Part shown: piece by piece, positions 51,701 to 59,447 of the stretch
Layout of the letters: each line of letters opens with the position of its first letter
How positions within the stretch are numbered: the stretch's first letter is position 1
From: Acidobacteriota bacterium
GTDB taxonomy: Bacteria; Acidobacteriota; Terriglobia; Bryobacterales; Bryobacteraceae
Length of the DNA stretch: 64,000 nt
Direction: 5' to 3'
Assembly (NCBI GenBank): GCA_017304135.1
Contig: JAFLBB010000013.1
Location: forward strand, 1-64,000
Position numbers and translations under genes: made by a program
Notes under the pieces: generated by a model
What the model was told of the DNA's origin: nothing
Database searches by the model: none
The model's input: only the letters and a program-made list of their open reading frames with translations

Positions 51701-52253
51701 CACCATTGATGCGCATCTGCGAGAACGTCTGGTTGGAGACTTCGGCGAAACCATCGGTGGTGTTCGAACGCGGCTGCACGCCGGAGACGATTTTCACCAG
51801 ATTGAAGACGTGGCGGCCATTGAGGGGCAGTTCCTCGATGCGGCGCCGTTCCACGACCGTGCCGACGTTTGAGTCCTCGGTCTGCACACGCGGGATCTCC
51901 GCCGTGACGTTCACACTCTCGGCGACGTCGCCGACCTGCAGGACGATATCGACACGCAGGCGCTGGGAAACTTCCAGGTTGAGTCCGGTTTGACGGAAGG
52001 ACTTGAAACCGGGGGCGACGGCGGATAGCTCATAGCCACCCACCGGCAAGCTTGGGACAACGTAGACGCCATCGGATGAGCTGGCGCCGCGATAGTCCAG
52101 CCCGGTGGCGGTGGCCTTCAGGGTGACGGCCACGTTGGGCACGCCAGCGCCGGTGGAGTCTGTGATTGTGCCCGTGATGGTACCGAGCGGCGATTGCGCG
52201 AATAGGCCGGTCGCGCACAAAAGGAGGGATAGCAAACGGGTGCGATTCAACAT
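48789..52253 (-). CDS. Oar-like TonB-dependent outer-membrane protein
   Basis: A 1154-residue outer-membrane protein. Signal peptide (MLNRTRLLSLLLCATGLFAQ), a carboxypeptidase-regulatory-like (CarboxypepD_reg) domain about 25-110 (GTITDSTGAGVPNVAVTL), a plug domain (GGPAYGNQFFLDGVSN, RVETNALKAEFGQTAGGVV) and a large beta-barrel ending in a C-terminal Phe (FGLRLSF). This is the Oar-like receptor layout abundant in Solibacter-type genomes. Probably imports or binds oligosaccharides processed by the FAD/GH127/epoxide-hydrolase neighbours. It is divergent from a winged-helix regulator starting 84 nt away. Confidence 0.93.
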   Translation of the reverse strand: MLNRTRLLSLLLCATGLFAQSPLGTITGTITDSTGAGVPNVAVTLKATATGLDYRGASSSDGVYVVPSLPVGGYELSAVAPGFKSFRQTGLNLEVSQRLRVDIVLQVGDVAESVNVTAEIPRVQTEDSNVGTVVERRRIEELPLNGRHVFNLVKIVSGVQPRSNTTDGFAEVSNQTFSQMRINGGPAYGNQFFLDGVSNSAAVHNEISVVPQTDTVEEFRVETNALKAEFGQTAGGVVNVVTKSGGNQMHGSLYEFVRNDAFDARNAFAITPDARTGRIKQVLRYNQFGGTFGGPVYIPKLYDGRNRTFFYTGYEQWRWVSSGSPRIGTVAPAEWRAGDFSNLLDGNGQAITLYDPASTLANPNGSGFVRQLLPGNVVPRSRMDPLALKVLPFHPTANAPSTNQFAPANNYSALIPSLSNQGIFTVRADHRFGDKDSIFFRYSSNRNTLDNRGWGLGPADPAARKDQRDNHNAIVNYSRLFGSSILNDLRVGVTRQNLPFLHPSFDEGWPAQLGYPSIIPQDQFPPVNISGLLTIGSSGFSGGRRAQQITQITDSVIITRGRHNFKTGFDLRWWRLSFINRLQPSGLFNFTGSLTNNPQRPAGTGSAMADFLLGEVASGNQGFRPFFQFRAIPLGVYFQDDWKVSRTLTLNLGLRYDVSIGPSELHNRYSSFDPYIANSSTGTSGQLLYAGTGGLPNNFVDTDKNNIGPRVGFAWDPRGDGKTAIRGGYGLIYLMLESGNAVPDNASAFGFSVDTPFVAPGAGPFKAFQFSQGPGFLLTPQGAAGGPNAFRGFGVRYQDRDAPAGYMQQWNFAIQRSLTKGVVISAVYAGSKGTKLFGSNYNVNQMDPKYFSEGLALQNLVANPFFGQITTGALSARTIARSQLLRPFPDYLNIETWGNNALSTTYHSFQMTVEKRFSDGISALLSYTNGKLISESFAIGGGNSGNSGVGDFRVGAYNRRLDRAIDNDDVSQRLVMSGLWELPIGRGRKLGTDMNRVANAVIGGWQLNGIWTLQSGLPLSVRGSNNFTGISYPDLVGDATLPSDQRTVARWFNTDAFRNPANFVIGNGPRTQPSTRGPGLNDLSFSLFKTFSFAERFKLEARAELFNAINHVNYNSPNTTFTPNAQGVNANNNFGRITSSLDARRAQFGLRLSF

Positions 52254-52284
52254 GGATGTGGTCCTGTACCACAACATTCTGGGC

Positions 52285-52312
52285 TTGATTTTCGTGGCAG
52301 GGGGGATAGAAT
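52285..52312 (+). promoter_or_regulatory. Promoter of the winged-helix regulator
   Basis: TTGATT (52285-52290), 16-base spacer, TAGAAT (52307-52312), 25 nt before the TTG start. Both hexamers are recognisable, which is uncommon in this window. The region is shared with the upstream end of the divergent barrel gene. Confidence 0.5.
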
Positions 52313-52337
52313 GGGGTCAGTTAACGGTTAAGAAGCT

Positions 52338-53624
52338 TTGGTTTCAAATGTTTCAGAGATCCAGTCCGAGTTAGAGCGGATCCTGGAAAGCCCTTGGCTG
52401 CGGGAGTCGGCCGCGCTGAAAGCGCTCCTCCGGTATGTTGTGGAGGAGACGGTTGCGGGTCGGCAGACGGGGCTGAAGGAGTACGCACTCGGCTTGGCGG
52501 TGTTCCATCGCCCGGGGGATTATGATCCCCGGAACGACGCCATCGTGCGCGTGCAGGCAAGCCAGCTGCGAAAGAAGTTGGCGGCCTATTACGAGAACGA
52601 GGGCCGGGGAACAACGCTTAAGATCGAGTTGCCACGGGGCGGGTATGTGCCCCAGTTTGTCGCCCAGACCAGCCATGAGCTGGTGGTGGCCTCGGAAGGG
52701 ACAACGGCGGTTCCAGCCGTGCCCGGACTGCCCGACCCCAGGCTGGCTGAGGTGGTGTTCGAGCGGAAGCATTTTGCCTGGGGCGCCTTCGCGCTCGGAG
52801 TCGCGGTGACACTGACGGCCGCAGTGCTGATCCGCTTGCCTGGCAGCGCCCCGCGACTGGAGGCGGGCGAGGTGGTGTGGAGGGGGTTCCTGGAGCCGAA
52901 GCGTCCCGTGGTGGTGAGCCTGGGTGTGCCCCTGTTCTTCAACGGTGGCGGCGGGCTCTATGTGCGTGACGTGCAAAAGAACCAGGGGAGCGAGCCGAGT
53001 GAACCGATCCGCAGGATCGAGGCGGCGCTGGGCACGCGGATGACGGTGCACGAAGACGTCTACACGGGAGTGGGCGAGGCCATGGGGATGGCGCGGGTAA
53101 GCCGGTGGCTGGACCGCCTGGGGCTCGATGTGACCGTGGCCAATTCGCATTTCCTGGGTGAGTCTGACCTCAAGGGAAAGAACCTGGTGGTGATCTCCTC
53201 CATGCGGTTTCAGACCCTGCTCAACGCTCGCGAGCTCCCCGTGGCGTTTCGCTTCGAGCCCGGCGCCGGTGGCGCCCTGATCAACGAGCGGCCGATTGGT
53301 GGAGAACAGAACCGCTACCTGCCGCGGAATGGTCCCGGCGTGGACAAGGCCCCAGGGCTGCTCACGGTGTACCCGGGCGAGTCACCAGGCACGCGCATCC
53401 TGTACGCCTCCGGAATGCACTCCTGGACGACCAACGGCGTGGCGCAGTACGCCATTCAGGAAGACCATCTGCTGGAGTTGGACCGGCGGCTGACGGCGGA
53501 TCCCGCTGATGGCCCCAGGGGCAGGAAGTCACCGTACTTTCAAGTGCTGGTGGAGGTCGAGGGCAAGAACGACCAGGTGCGTCACGTGCAGTATGTCACG
53601 CACCGCTATCTGAAAATGGACTGA
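52338..53624 (+). CDS. Winged-helix/transmembrane regulator-like protein
   Basis: A 428-residue protein starting with TTG at 52338 (no ATG in frame nearby; an upstream ATG at 52311 runs into a stop). Residues about 5-105 match the DNA-binding-like domain seen in many Solibacter proteins (SELERILESPWLRESAALKA, YDPRNDAIVRVQASQLRKKL, IELPRGGYVPQF). A single TM segment lies at about 148-168. The 250-residue C-terminal domain is probably extracytoplasmic and of unknown ligand. The divergent position beside an Oar-like barrel suggests it senses a substrate and regulates that locus, in the manner of CadC-type membrane regulators; this is inference. Confidence 0.75.
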   Translation: MVSNVSEIQSELERILESPWLRESAALKALLRYVVEETVAGRQTGLKEYALGLAVFHRPGDYDPRNDAIVRVQASQLRKKLAAYYENEGRGTTLKIELPRGGYVPQFVAQTSHELVVASEGTTAVPAVPGLPDPRLAEVVFERKHFAWGAFALGVAVTLTAAVLIRLPGSAPRLEAGEVVWRGFLEPKRPVVVSLGVPLFFNGGGGLYVRDVQKNQGSEPSEPIRRIEAALGTRMTVHEDVYTGVGEAMGMARVSRWLDRLGLDVTVANSHFLGESDLKGKNLVVISSMRFQTLLNARELPVAFRFEPGAGGALINERPIGGEQNRYLPRNGPGVDKAPGLLTVYPGESPGTRILYASGMHSWTTNGVAQYAIQEDHLLELDRRLTADPADGPRGRKSPYFQVLVEVEGKNDQVRHVQYVTHRYLKMD

Positions 53625-53657
53625 GCCTTGACTCAGCGCTCGGGGTAGCGCGAGGGA

Positions 53658-54335
53658 TCAGCGCGCGCCAGCGCGAGCCACCTGGCTGGCGGTGGGTGAG
53701 GATTCCATCTCGGCACGGCTAAGGTCGAACCGGACCAGTTTTTCCCGCCACGAGATCTCGCACACGTGACGCCGCTCGACGGAGACCATCCTGTGCGGCC
53801 ACCACTCGCCCAGCGCGATGCGCAGTCCGGGGATGGCCCAGTCGCCGTCGTCCACATAGAAGTCCTCAACAAAGCCGGCGAACCCCTCGCGCGACCAGGC
53901 GCGATACGTGGTCACCTCGCGGAAGCTGCGCAGGTGCGGATTGCCGTGCGCGGTGCCTTCCGTAGCCCCTTCCACAGCCTCTGGCGGCGGGGTGAGCGTG
54001 TAGGGCTCCATGGTCCAATAGGCCGGCCAGCCGTAGTGAAGCTGCATGTCGATCTCGTGTTGCCGGGAAACGGGCGCGTCCATATCGATCGGCGGACTGT
54101 TGCGTACCTGCTCCTTGGTGAGAGGCACGCAGAACTTCCGCTTCTCCCAACCGGTGTGCATCACGATGCCGGCGGAAATCAGGACGCGGCGGCGGTGGAA
54201 CCAGCGCCCCGTTTCGACGACAAGATAGCGGACCGTCCAATTCGCGTCATCGAAGTAGAAATCGTGGACCTTCCCCAGGTCGCCATCCTGTTCATGCATG
54301 GCGTAGCCGAGAAGCCCGTCGAGTGACCAGAGCAT
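53658..54335 (-). CDS. PRC-barrel domain protein
   Basis: A 225-residue cytoplasmic protein with two PRC-barrel units: about 10-90 (DGDLGKVHDFYFDDANWTVR) and about 140-210 (GFVEDFYVDDGDWAIPGLRI). TAGAAT lies 9 nt before the ATG at 54335. Paired PRC-barrel proteins are common in Acidobacteria and Proteobacteria, often stress-associated, without a defined reaction. It is 34 nt from the convergent regulator gene. Confidence 0.88.
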   Translation of the reverse strand: MLWSLDGLLGYAMHEQDGDLGKVHDFYFDDANWTVRYLVVETGRWFHRRRVLISAGIVMHTGWEKRKFCVPLTKEQVRNSPPIDMDAPVSRQHEIDMQLHYGWPAYWTMEPYTLTPPPEAVEGATEGTAHGNPHLRSFREVTTYRAWSREGFAGFVEDFYVDDGDWAIPGLRIALGEWWPHRMVSVERRHVCEISWREKLVRFDLSRAEMESSPTASQVARAGAR

Positions 54336-54393
54336 TGCGCCCCCATTCTAACCCCGGTGGAGGAAGCGCGGACCTGCCGCGGGAAAACAAATC

Positions 54394-54423
54394 GGGGCCT
54401 GGCGGATGGGTCAGCCAGGCCCC
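54394..54423 (-). repeat. Perfect 10-bp stem, third hairpin downstream of the barrel operon
   Basis: GGGGCCTGGC and GCCAGGCCCC flank a 10-base loop. In the minus-strand transcript it follows the terminator-like hairpin at 54439-54466 and is followed by a T-rich stretch GATTTGTTTTCC, so it may be a second terminator. Confidence 0.5.
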
Positions 54424-54438
54424 TGGGGAAAAAGGGTT

Positions 54439-54466
54439 GGGCGTGACCTGGGGAGAAGTCACGCCC
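54439..54466 (-). terminator. Probable intrinsic terminator of the Cpx-like target operon
   Basis: Perfect 9-bp stem GGGCGTGAC/GTCACGCCC with a 10-base loop. In the minus-strand message, T5 follows 6 nt after the stem. It lies 51 nt beyond the stop of the barrel gene. The slightly displaced T run makes efficiency uncertain. Confidence 0.6.
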
Positions 54467-54467
54467 G

Positions 54468-54504
54468 CTTGCCGTGGCCAGGGTGGGTGGTTGGCCGCGG
54501 CAAG
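54468..54504 (-). repeat. 13-bp near-perfect stem, first hairpin downstream of the barrel gene
   Basis: CTTGCCGTGGCCA and TGGCCGCGGCAAG pair with one mismatch around an 11-base loop, starting 13 nt beyond the barrel gene stop. It has no T tract; with the next two hairpins it forms a tandem array of three stems within 111 bases. Confidence 0.5.
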
Positions 54505-54516
54505 AACTCATGGAAC

Positions 54517-57501
54517 TCAGAACGAGAAGCGAAGCGACAGCTCAATGCGCCGGTTGGGACCTTCGCCGCCTCCACCGCCGGGGCCGAAACCGCCTGCTGT
54601 CGAAGTAGATATGCCGAACAACGGTGAGCTTAGGTTACCGTTCGGAGTTGATAAATTCACAGTATTCAAAAGGTTGCGCGCCTGGATGGAGAGCGTGAGG
54701 TTGTACTTCTTGCGCGAACTGCCTCCGCCAAACATGCCCATCGGCCCGCCGGGACCACCACCAGGGCCGCCGCGCATCCCGCCACCACCACCACGCATGC
54801 CGGGTCCGCCACCGCCCGGACCGCCACCGCCAGGGCCGCCGCCCGGAGGCGGGCCCATCGGCATCTCTCCAGGTCCACCTTCGGCGCGCTCGGCGTTGTC
54901 GCCAAAGCTCCACGTCTTGCCAAGGCGCATGTTGAGCGAGAACTGGCCGGGGCCGCGGGCGTAGTTGCGGGGAATGATGATGTCGTTTGCTCCGGGGTTG
55001 GTTTGGAAGGCGCCGTAGATGGTCTGGATCACGCCCGGCGCTGACAAATTCGTTGCAAAGGCCGGGCGGTCGAGGAATTGCGAGTCGCCGTTGGTGTCGC
55101 GGCCGGTGACGATGTTGAAGGGCGCGCCCGAGGAGACCATCAGGAAGGGGTTCAGCGAGATGCCCCACTTGACGTTGAGCGAGCCGCCCATCACAACGCG
55201 GTGCCGCGTATCCATGCGCGACGGGCCCCACTCGGTGGCCAGATTGTACGGGTCGGCGGGCGAGCTGCCGGACCCGTCCGTGTCGCTGCGCGCATAGTTC
55301 AGCAGATAGAAGCCGAAGAGGCTCACGTAACGGCTGAAGCGCGTGTTGAAGTTCGTCATGATCTGGTGCTGGCGGCTGAAGCCGGTGGACTCGGACAGAA
55401 AGATATTGCCGATGTTGCCATACGGCCGCGTGCCGTCGGCGTAGGGCGAGTTGATGTTGCGTGAGCGCAGCATGTTCACACCGCGGCTGAAAATGTAGTT
55501 CACCGCCATGGTCGTGCTCTTGGGCAACTGGCGCTCAATGCCCGCTGAGGACTGGATCAGGTAGCCGGCCTTGATGTCGCCGGCCAGTTGGCGAATCGTC
55601 AGCACGTTGGCAAAGGGGGCCAGCTCGCTCACCGCCGGCGTGGTGGGGAAGAAGTCCGGATTGGGAACGATGTAGTTCACCTGGTTGGTGCCGTTGAAGC
55701 GCAGGGCGTTCAGCGTGAGGCCTTCGCCGACTCGGTCATAGAAGACGCCGCTGCCGATGCGCAGCACGGTCTTGGTGGCCTTGCCGTTGCGGCCGTCCAG
55801 CGCGTAGGCGAGCCCAAAGCGCGGGGCGAAGTTGTTGTGGTTCGAGATATTGGTCTGGTCTTCCCAGCGCAGGCCGCCACTCAAGGTGAGGCGGGCCGAG
55901 GCGCGCCAGTCCCAGGCGCCGAACAGCCCGGCATCCCACTGGGAGACGGAGGCGGCCGGGTTGCCGCCGTTGATGGTGAGCTGGCTCGCGCCGCCGCCGA
56001 GCGCACGGATCTGCGCGGGCGTGAAGCCCAGGCTCTGGAAGTAGAGCGTGCGACGGTAGCGTTCGAGCGAGGTGATCTGCACCAGCGTGGCGCCTCCGAT
56101 CACCTGGTTGTTGGCATCCAGCGCCGGAGCCTGGCCGCCCGCGAAGGAGTAGGTGCCGCCGAAATTGTTCGGCGAAATGTCGTCGAGCGAACCGCCGCGC
56201 ACGCGTCCGCCAAACTTGAACGAGTGCCGGCCCATGATGTAGCTGGTGGAGTTGTTGAACTCAAAGCGCGTCGAGCGCTGGTCGGCCAGGCCCGTCTGCG
56301 CCCCGCCGCCGTTGAAAGCGTCCAGGACGTTGATGGCAGCCAGCGTGTTGTCGCCGTCCTGAATCATCGTCGAGCGGTTGTACATGAAGCGGAACTCGTT
56401 CACCGAACGGGCGCTCAGCACGGCCGTCTCCGTCAGTTGGATCGAGTGGTCACGGTCCCGCGTGTTGTAGGCGCGGCTGGGCAGGGCAAACTGCCCCACG
56501 CCCCGGTTGTCCGAGTTCATCGGCGAATAGGCGTAGCGCAGAATCAGCGTGTGCTTCTCGCTGAGGGCGTAATCCAGCCGCGGGGAAATCGAATAGCGCG
56601 TCTGCGGCGTCACGATCGCCTGCTGGAACGGCGTTGGGATCAGCTCCGTGTTGAGGATCGTCGCATTCACCACGGCGTTCTCGTCCACGTTGCGGCCTTC
56701 GATATCGAGGCCAAACGAGGCCTTCTTGCTGATCGGGCCTGAGATGCGGCCGCCATACATGCGCGTCTGGTAGGGCGGTTTGTTTGTCGCGAACGGGTTG
56801 CGCGAGTTGAGTGACTCGTCGCTGAAGTTGAAGAAGAGGTCGCCGCGGAACTTGTCCGAGCCGGGCTTGGTGAGAATCTCAATGCGGCCGAAGCCAATGC
56901 GGTCAAACTCGGCAGAGTAGGGGTTGCGGTTGATGCGGATCTCGCGAATCGACGATTTCGGGGGCATCTTGCCGCCCGTGAAGCCGTCGATGTAGATCTG
57001 GCCGCCGTTGGGCCCCGCACCCGGCCCAGCCAGCGCCTGCAATTCATCGGCAAGCGTATCGGGGTCGTCGGAGAAGCTCTTCAAATCCTCAGCCTTCAGC
57101 GTGATCGCCCCGGCGTTGTCCAACGGATCCGTCGTAACCCCCGCCACTTCGTCCTGAATATCCACCTTTTCGGCCTGTGTGGCGATCGTCATCTGCACAT
57201 CGAAGGTGAGCATGCTGTTGATCTCCACTGCTTCGAGCGCATACGGCGTGAAGCCCTTCGACTGCACAACCAGCGTGTAGTTGCCGGGCCGCGCGACGCG
57301 CACCTCAAACGAGCCGGTCTCGTTTGTGGTGGTGCGCTGCTCGCGGCCGCCCCCATCGCGCAGGCGAACATCGGCCTTGGGAATTACCGCGCCCGAAGGG
57401 TCGGTCACCTTGCCGCGGATGCCCGCGACCTGCGCCACGGCGGACACGGCAACCAGCACCGCCAACACCGCCAGAGTTAAGAAGGAACGTAGAAAGTTCA
57501 T
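54517..57501 (-). CDS. Oar-like outer-membrane protein with Gly/Met/Pro-rich loop (Cpx-like locus)
   Basis: A 994-residue outer-membrane protein. Signal peptide MNFLRSFLTLAVLAVLVAVS, CarboxypepD_reg domain about 25-110 (IRGKVTDPSGAVIPKADVRL), plug (GGQIYIDGFTGGKMPPKSSI) and barrel ending in SLRFSF. Near the C-terminus (about 875-928) a segment of Gly/Pro with Met and Arg (GPPPGGGPGGGGPGG, MRGGGGGMRGG, GPMGMFGG) interrupts the last strands, unlike the other two barrels in this window. The ATG at 57501 begins the signal peptide; earlier in-frame starts at 57528 and 57540 are possible. Third gene of the operon with the LTxxQ and DUF5666-like genes; three hairpins follow it. Confidence 0.88.
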   Translation of the reverse strand: MNFLRSFLTLAVLAVLVAVSAVAQVAGIRGKVTDPSGAVIPKADVRLRDGGGREQRTTTNETGSFEVRVARPGNYTLVVQSKGFTPYALEAVEINSMLTFDVQMTIATQAEKVDIQDEVAGVTTDPLDNAGAITLKAEDLKSFSDDPDTLADELQALAGPGAGPNGGQIYIDGFTGGKMPPKSSIREIRINRNPYSAEFDRIGFGRIEILTKPGSDKFRGDLFFNFSDESLNSRNPFATNKPPYQTRMYGGRISGPISKKASFGLDIEGRNVDENAVVNATILNTELIPTPFQQAIVTPQTRYSISPRLDYALSEKHTLILRYAYSPMNSDNRGVGQFALPSRAYNTRDRDHSIQLTETAVLSARSVNEFRFMYNRSTMIQDGDNTLAAINVLDAFNGGGAQTGLADQRSTRFEFNNSTSYIMGRHSFKFGGRVRGGSLDDISPNNFGGTYSFAGGQAPALDANNQVIGGATLVQITSLERYRRTLYFQSLGFTPAQIRALGGGASQLTINGGNPAASVSQWDAGLFGAWDWRASARLTLSGGLRWEDQTNISNHNNFAPRFGLAYALDGRNGKATKTVLRIGSGVFYDRVGEGLTLNALRFNGTNQVNYIVPNPDFFPTTPAVSELAPFANVLTIRQLAGDIKAGYLIQSSAGIERQLPKSTTMAVNYIFSRGVNMLRSRNINSPYADGTRPYGNIGNIFLSESTGFSRQHQIMTNFNTRFSRYVSLFGFYLLNYARSDTDGSGSSPADPYNLATEWGPSRMDTRHRVVMGGSLNVKWGISLNPFLMVSSGAPFNIVTGRDTNGDSQFLDRPAFATNLSAPGVIQTIYGAFQTNPGANDIIIPRNYARGPGQFSLNMRLGKTWSFGDNAERAEGGPGEMPMGPPPGGGPGGGGPGGGGPGMRGGGGGMRGGPGGGPGGPMGMFGGGSSRKKYNLTLSIQARNLLNTVNLSTPNGNLSSPLFGISTSTAGGFGPGGGGGEGPNRRIELSLRFSF

Positions 57502-57536
57502 AAGAGGACCTGCAAGTACGCGTGCCATTCCTGTTT

Positions 57537-58796
57537 TCACGGCATCATGCCGATGCCAAGCCCACCGAGTCCGCCTTCACCGCCGCCCGCGCCACCGCCC
57601 ATGCCCCCCGCGCCACCAATGGAGAGCCCTGTACCGGCGCGCATTTGCGCGGCCTGCTGGCTGGCTGCCAGCATGTCGAGAATGGGTTGAGCGCCGGCAA
57701 GCAGAGTGATGGCCGTGTAGTCATCCTGCCTGGCGCCGAGTGTGCTGGCGACGATCACAGTGTCGCCAGGTTTGAGCGAGGCAAAGTCCGTCGCCGGCAT
57801 GCGGTCAAGCATGTTGGCGATGTCGGGGGGACCACCGCCAGGCCGGAATCCACCTGGCCCGCCCGGTCCCATACCAGGGCCGCCCGCTGCGGGACCGCCC
57901 GGACCCGCACCCGCGCGAGGTCCGCCGGCCATTCCAGGCCCGGTCTGTGCGCCTGCGGCGCCAGGGCCGCTAGCGCCAGGCCCGCCCGTGCGCGCCATAC
58001 CGCCGCCCATTTGCGACATACGCGCCATCATCATCCCCATCTGCGGTGGTACGGTTTTCAGCGTGGAATCGTCGGTGGCCCGCACGGTGAGGAGCTTCTT
58101 ACCATCCACTTCTTTCAATTGCAGCGATTTTGCGGCCGCATCGACACTGGTCACTGTGCCGGCAAAGGTGCGGAAGGTGCCAAACACCAGACGTTCGGCG
58201 GCCAACTTCGCATTGGCGTCATCCTTCACGCCCAGCGCGCGCAACTGGTCACCCTTCTTCACCTCACCGAGGCTGCTCGTCACCGCATCTGTGAACTTCA
58301 CCGAATCCGGAGCGTAGCGCTTGATCTCGGTCGTTTCGGCAGTGGTCACGGTGAAGGTCTTCGTCTCCATGCCCACGCGCGTGCGGAGTTTCACCTGGTG
58401 GTCCTTCACATCGACGGACTCCACCACGCCGAACACGCCGCGATCGCGCCACATTTGCCGTTCCGCATCGTTCTTCTGGCTGATTTCGCGGGCCGTCATG
58501 ATGATGAGCGAGTCGGCCAGCACGCCGCCCTCAGCTGTCGTGCCGCGCACGATCACCCGGTCACCGGGCTGCAAATCGGCGAGCGTGATCGCCTGCGCTT
58601 TGCTCAGGTCACGCTCGCCGGGAGCTACTTTCTGGATCTTGGCCTGGGGCGTGGGCAGGACCATCGTCTCCTGTCCCTGCTCGGACCTCACCTGGATCGC
58701 CTTGCCATCGTTGCCGGTGATCGTTCCCAGCAGCCGGGCCGGCTGTTGAGCGGCCAGCGTCAGCGTGGCGGCGAGCAGTAGGGTGATGGTCTTCAT
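57537..58796 (-). CDS. Exported DUF5666-like protein with Met/Gly/Pro-rich segments
   Basis: A 419-residue exported protein. Signal peptide MKTITLLLAATLTLAAQQ, then repeated small beta-barrel units resembling DUF5666: LGTITGNDGKAIQVRSEQG (about 23-41), GVVESVDVKDHQVKLRTR (about 123-140), and FAGTVTSVDAAAKSLQLKEV (about 211-230), each followed by a GD-x-[VL] segment such as LQPGDRVIVRG or LKPGDTVIVAS. Residues 253-324 are Gly/Pro/Met-rich (MGMMMARMSQMGGGMAR) and 389-419 Gly-rich ending in GIGMMP. Met clusters recall Cu(I)/Ag(I)-binding periplasmic proteins, but no His-rich motif is seen. It lies 30 nt after the LTxxQ gene, 35 nt before the barrel gene. Confidence 0.82.
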   Translation of the reverse strand: MKTITLLLAATLTLAAQQPARLLGTITGNDGKAIQVRSEQGQETMVLPTPQAKIQKVAPGERDLSKAQAITLADLQPGDRVIVRGTTAEGGVLADSLIIMTAREISQKNDAERQMWRDRGVFGVVESVDVKDHQVKLRTRVGMETKTFTVTTAETTEIKRYAPDSVKFTDAVTSSLGEVKKGDQLRALGVKDDANAKLAAERLVFGTFRTFAGTVTSVDAAAKSLQLKEVDGKKLLTVRATDDSTLKTVPPQMGMMMARMSQMGGGMARTGGPGASGPGAAGAQTGPGMAGGPRAGAGPGGPAAGGPGMGPGGPGGFRPGGGPPDIANMLDRMPATDFASLKPGDTVIVASTLGARQDDYTAITLLAGAQPILDMLAASQQAAQMRAGTGLSIGGAGGMGGGAGGGEGGLGGLGIGMMP

Positions 58797-58826
58797 TGCG
58801 GTGTGCCTCAGGCGCGGGATCAGCGG

Positions 58827-59288
58827 TTACTGCTGCGGAGGAGGGCCGCCCTTACGGCCGCCGGGGCCGCCAGGTCCACCCGGGCCGCCCGGCCCAAAGC
58901 CGCGGCGTTCGCCCATCATCTTCTTGTACTCAGCCTGCTGTTCGGTGGTGAGCACTTCGTTGATCTTCTTCGCCGTTGTTTCGCGGCTCTCGCGCATCGC
59001 CGCCATCATCTCCTCGGTGGGAGGCGTGCCCGGCTCCATCTTCTCGCGCATCGCCATCATGTTCTTGGCCGATTCGGCGAGGATTGGCTTCACCTTGGCT
59101 TCCTGCTCGGCGGTGAGCTTCAGCCGGTCCTTCATCTCGTCCAACTGCCGCTGCACCATCTGGCCGCCGCCCATCGGCCCCTTCTGCGCGCCGTCGGGGC
59201 GCTGCGACATCACCACGCCCACACTGCACACCAGAGCCAAGCCGGCCATCACTGTCGTTTGGATCTTCAACCAGGTATCTTGTTTCAT
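58827..59288 (-). CDS. Spy/CpxP-like LTxxQ periplasmic protein
   Basis: A 153-residue exported helical protein of the Spy/CpxP family. Signal or anchor about 1-28 (TVMAGLALVCSVGVVMSQ), the two LTxxQ motifs KLTAEQEAKV (58-62) and VLTTEQQAEY (113-117), Met-rich helices (NMMAMREKM, EEMMAAM), and a Gly/Pro-rich tail (130-153, GFGPGGPGGPGGPGG). Spy is an ATP-independent chaperone induced by Cpx/Bae; CpxP also inhibits CpxA. AAGGAGG precedes the ATG at 59288 by 10 nt. The minus-strand TACAAT at 59354-59359 and a TTTACC at 17-nt spacing form its promoter, overlapped by a GTAAA repeat. First gene of the three-gene operon. Confidence 0.88.
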   Translation of the reverse strand: MKQDTWLKIQTTVMAGLALVCSVGVVMSQRPDGAQKGPMGGGQMVQRQLDEMKDRLKLTAEQEAKVKPILAESAKNMMAMREKMEPGTPPTEEMMAAMRESRETTAKKINEVLTTEQQAEYKKMMGERRGFGPGGPGGPGGPGGRKGGPPPQQ

Positions 59289-59353
59289 TTCGTGCCGGCC
59301 TCCTTGTGGCCAAGTCCAGAGTCGCAGGGCAACGTAAATGTTGTGTGTGGCCG

Positions 59354-59382
59354 ATTGTAGGTTTGTGTAAAGGTTGGGTAAA
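59354..59382 (-). promoter_or_regulatory. Spy-like operon promoter with CpxR-type box
   Basis: On the minus strand: -35 TTTACC (59382-59377), 17-base spacer, -10 TACAAT (59359-59354). On the plus strand GTAAA (59367-59371), 6 bases, GTAAA (59378-59382) form a direct repeat of the type bound by CpxR (GTAAA-N4-8-GTAAA). A third GTAAA lies at 59334-59338. The repeat covers the -35, as expected for an activator that contacts RNA polymerase there. Confidence 0.55.
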
Positions 59383-59447
59383 TGTCGGGCAGCGCGCAAG
59401 TTGAGTGTGTACTATCGAATTGGGCGAGAGAGGATGAAAGGCCGAAG

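Noticed and set aside
48693-51872. 1059-codon plus-strand open frame opposite the Oar-like barrel
   Set aside because: It is antisense to a barrel with clear domains; its translation is compositionally biased (Val/Gly/Ala/Glu) with no motif. Long antisense frames are expected at this GC content.
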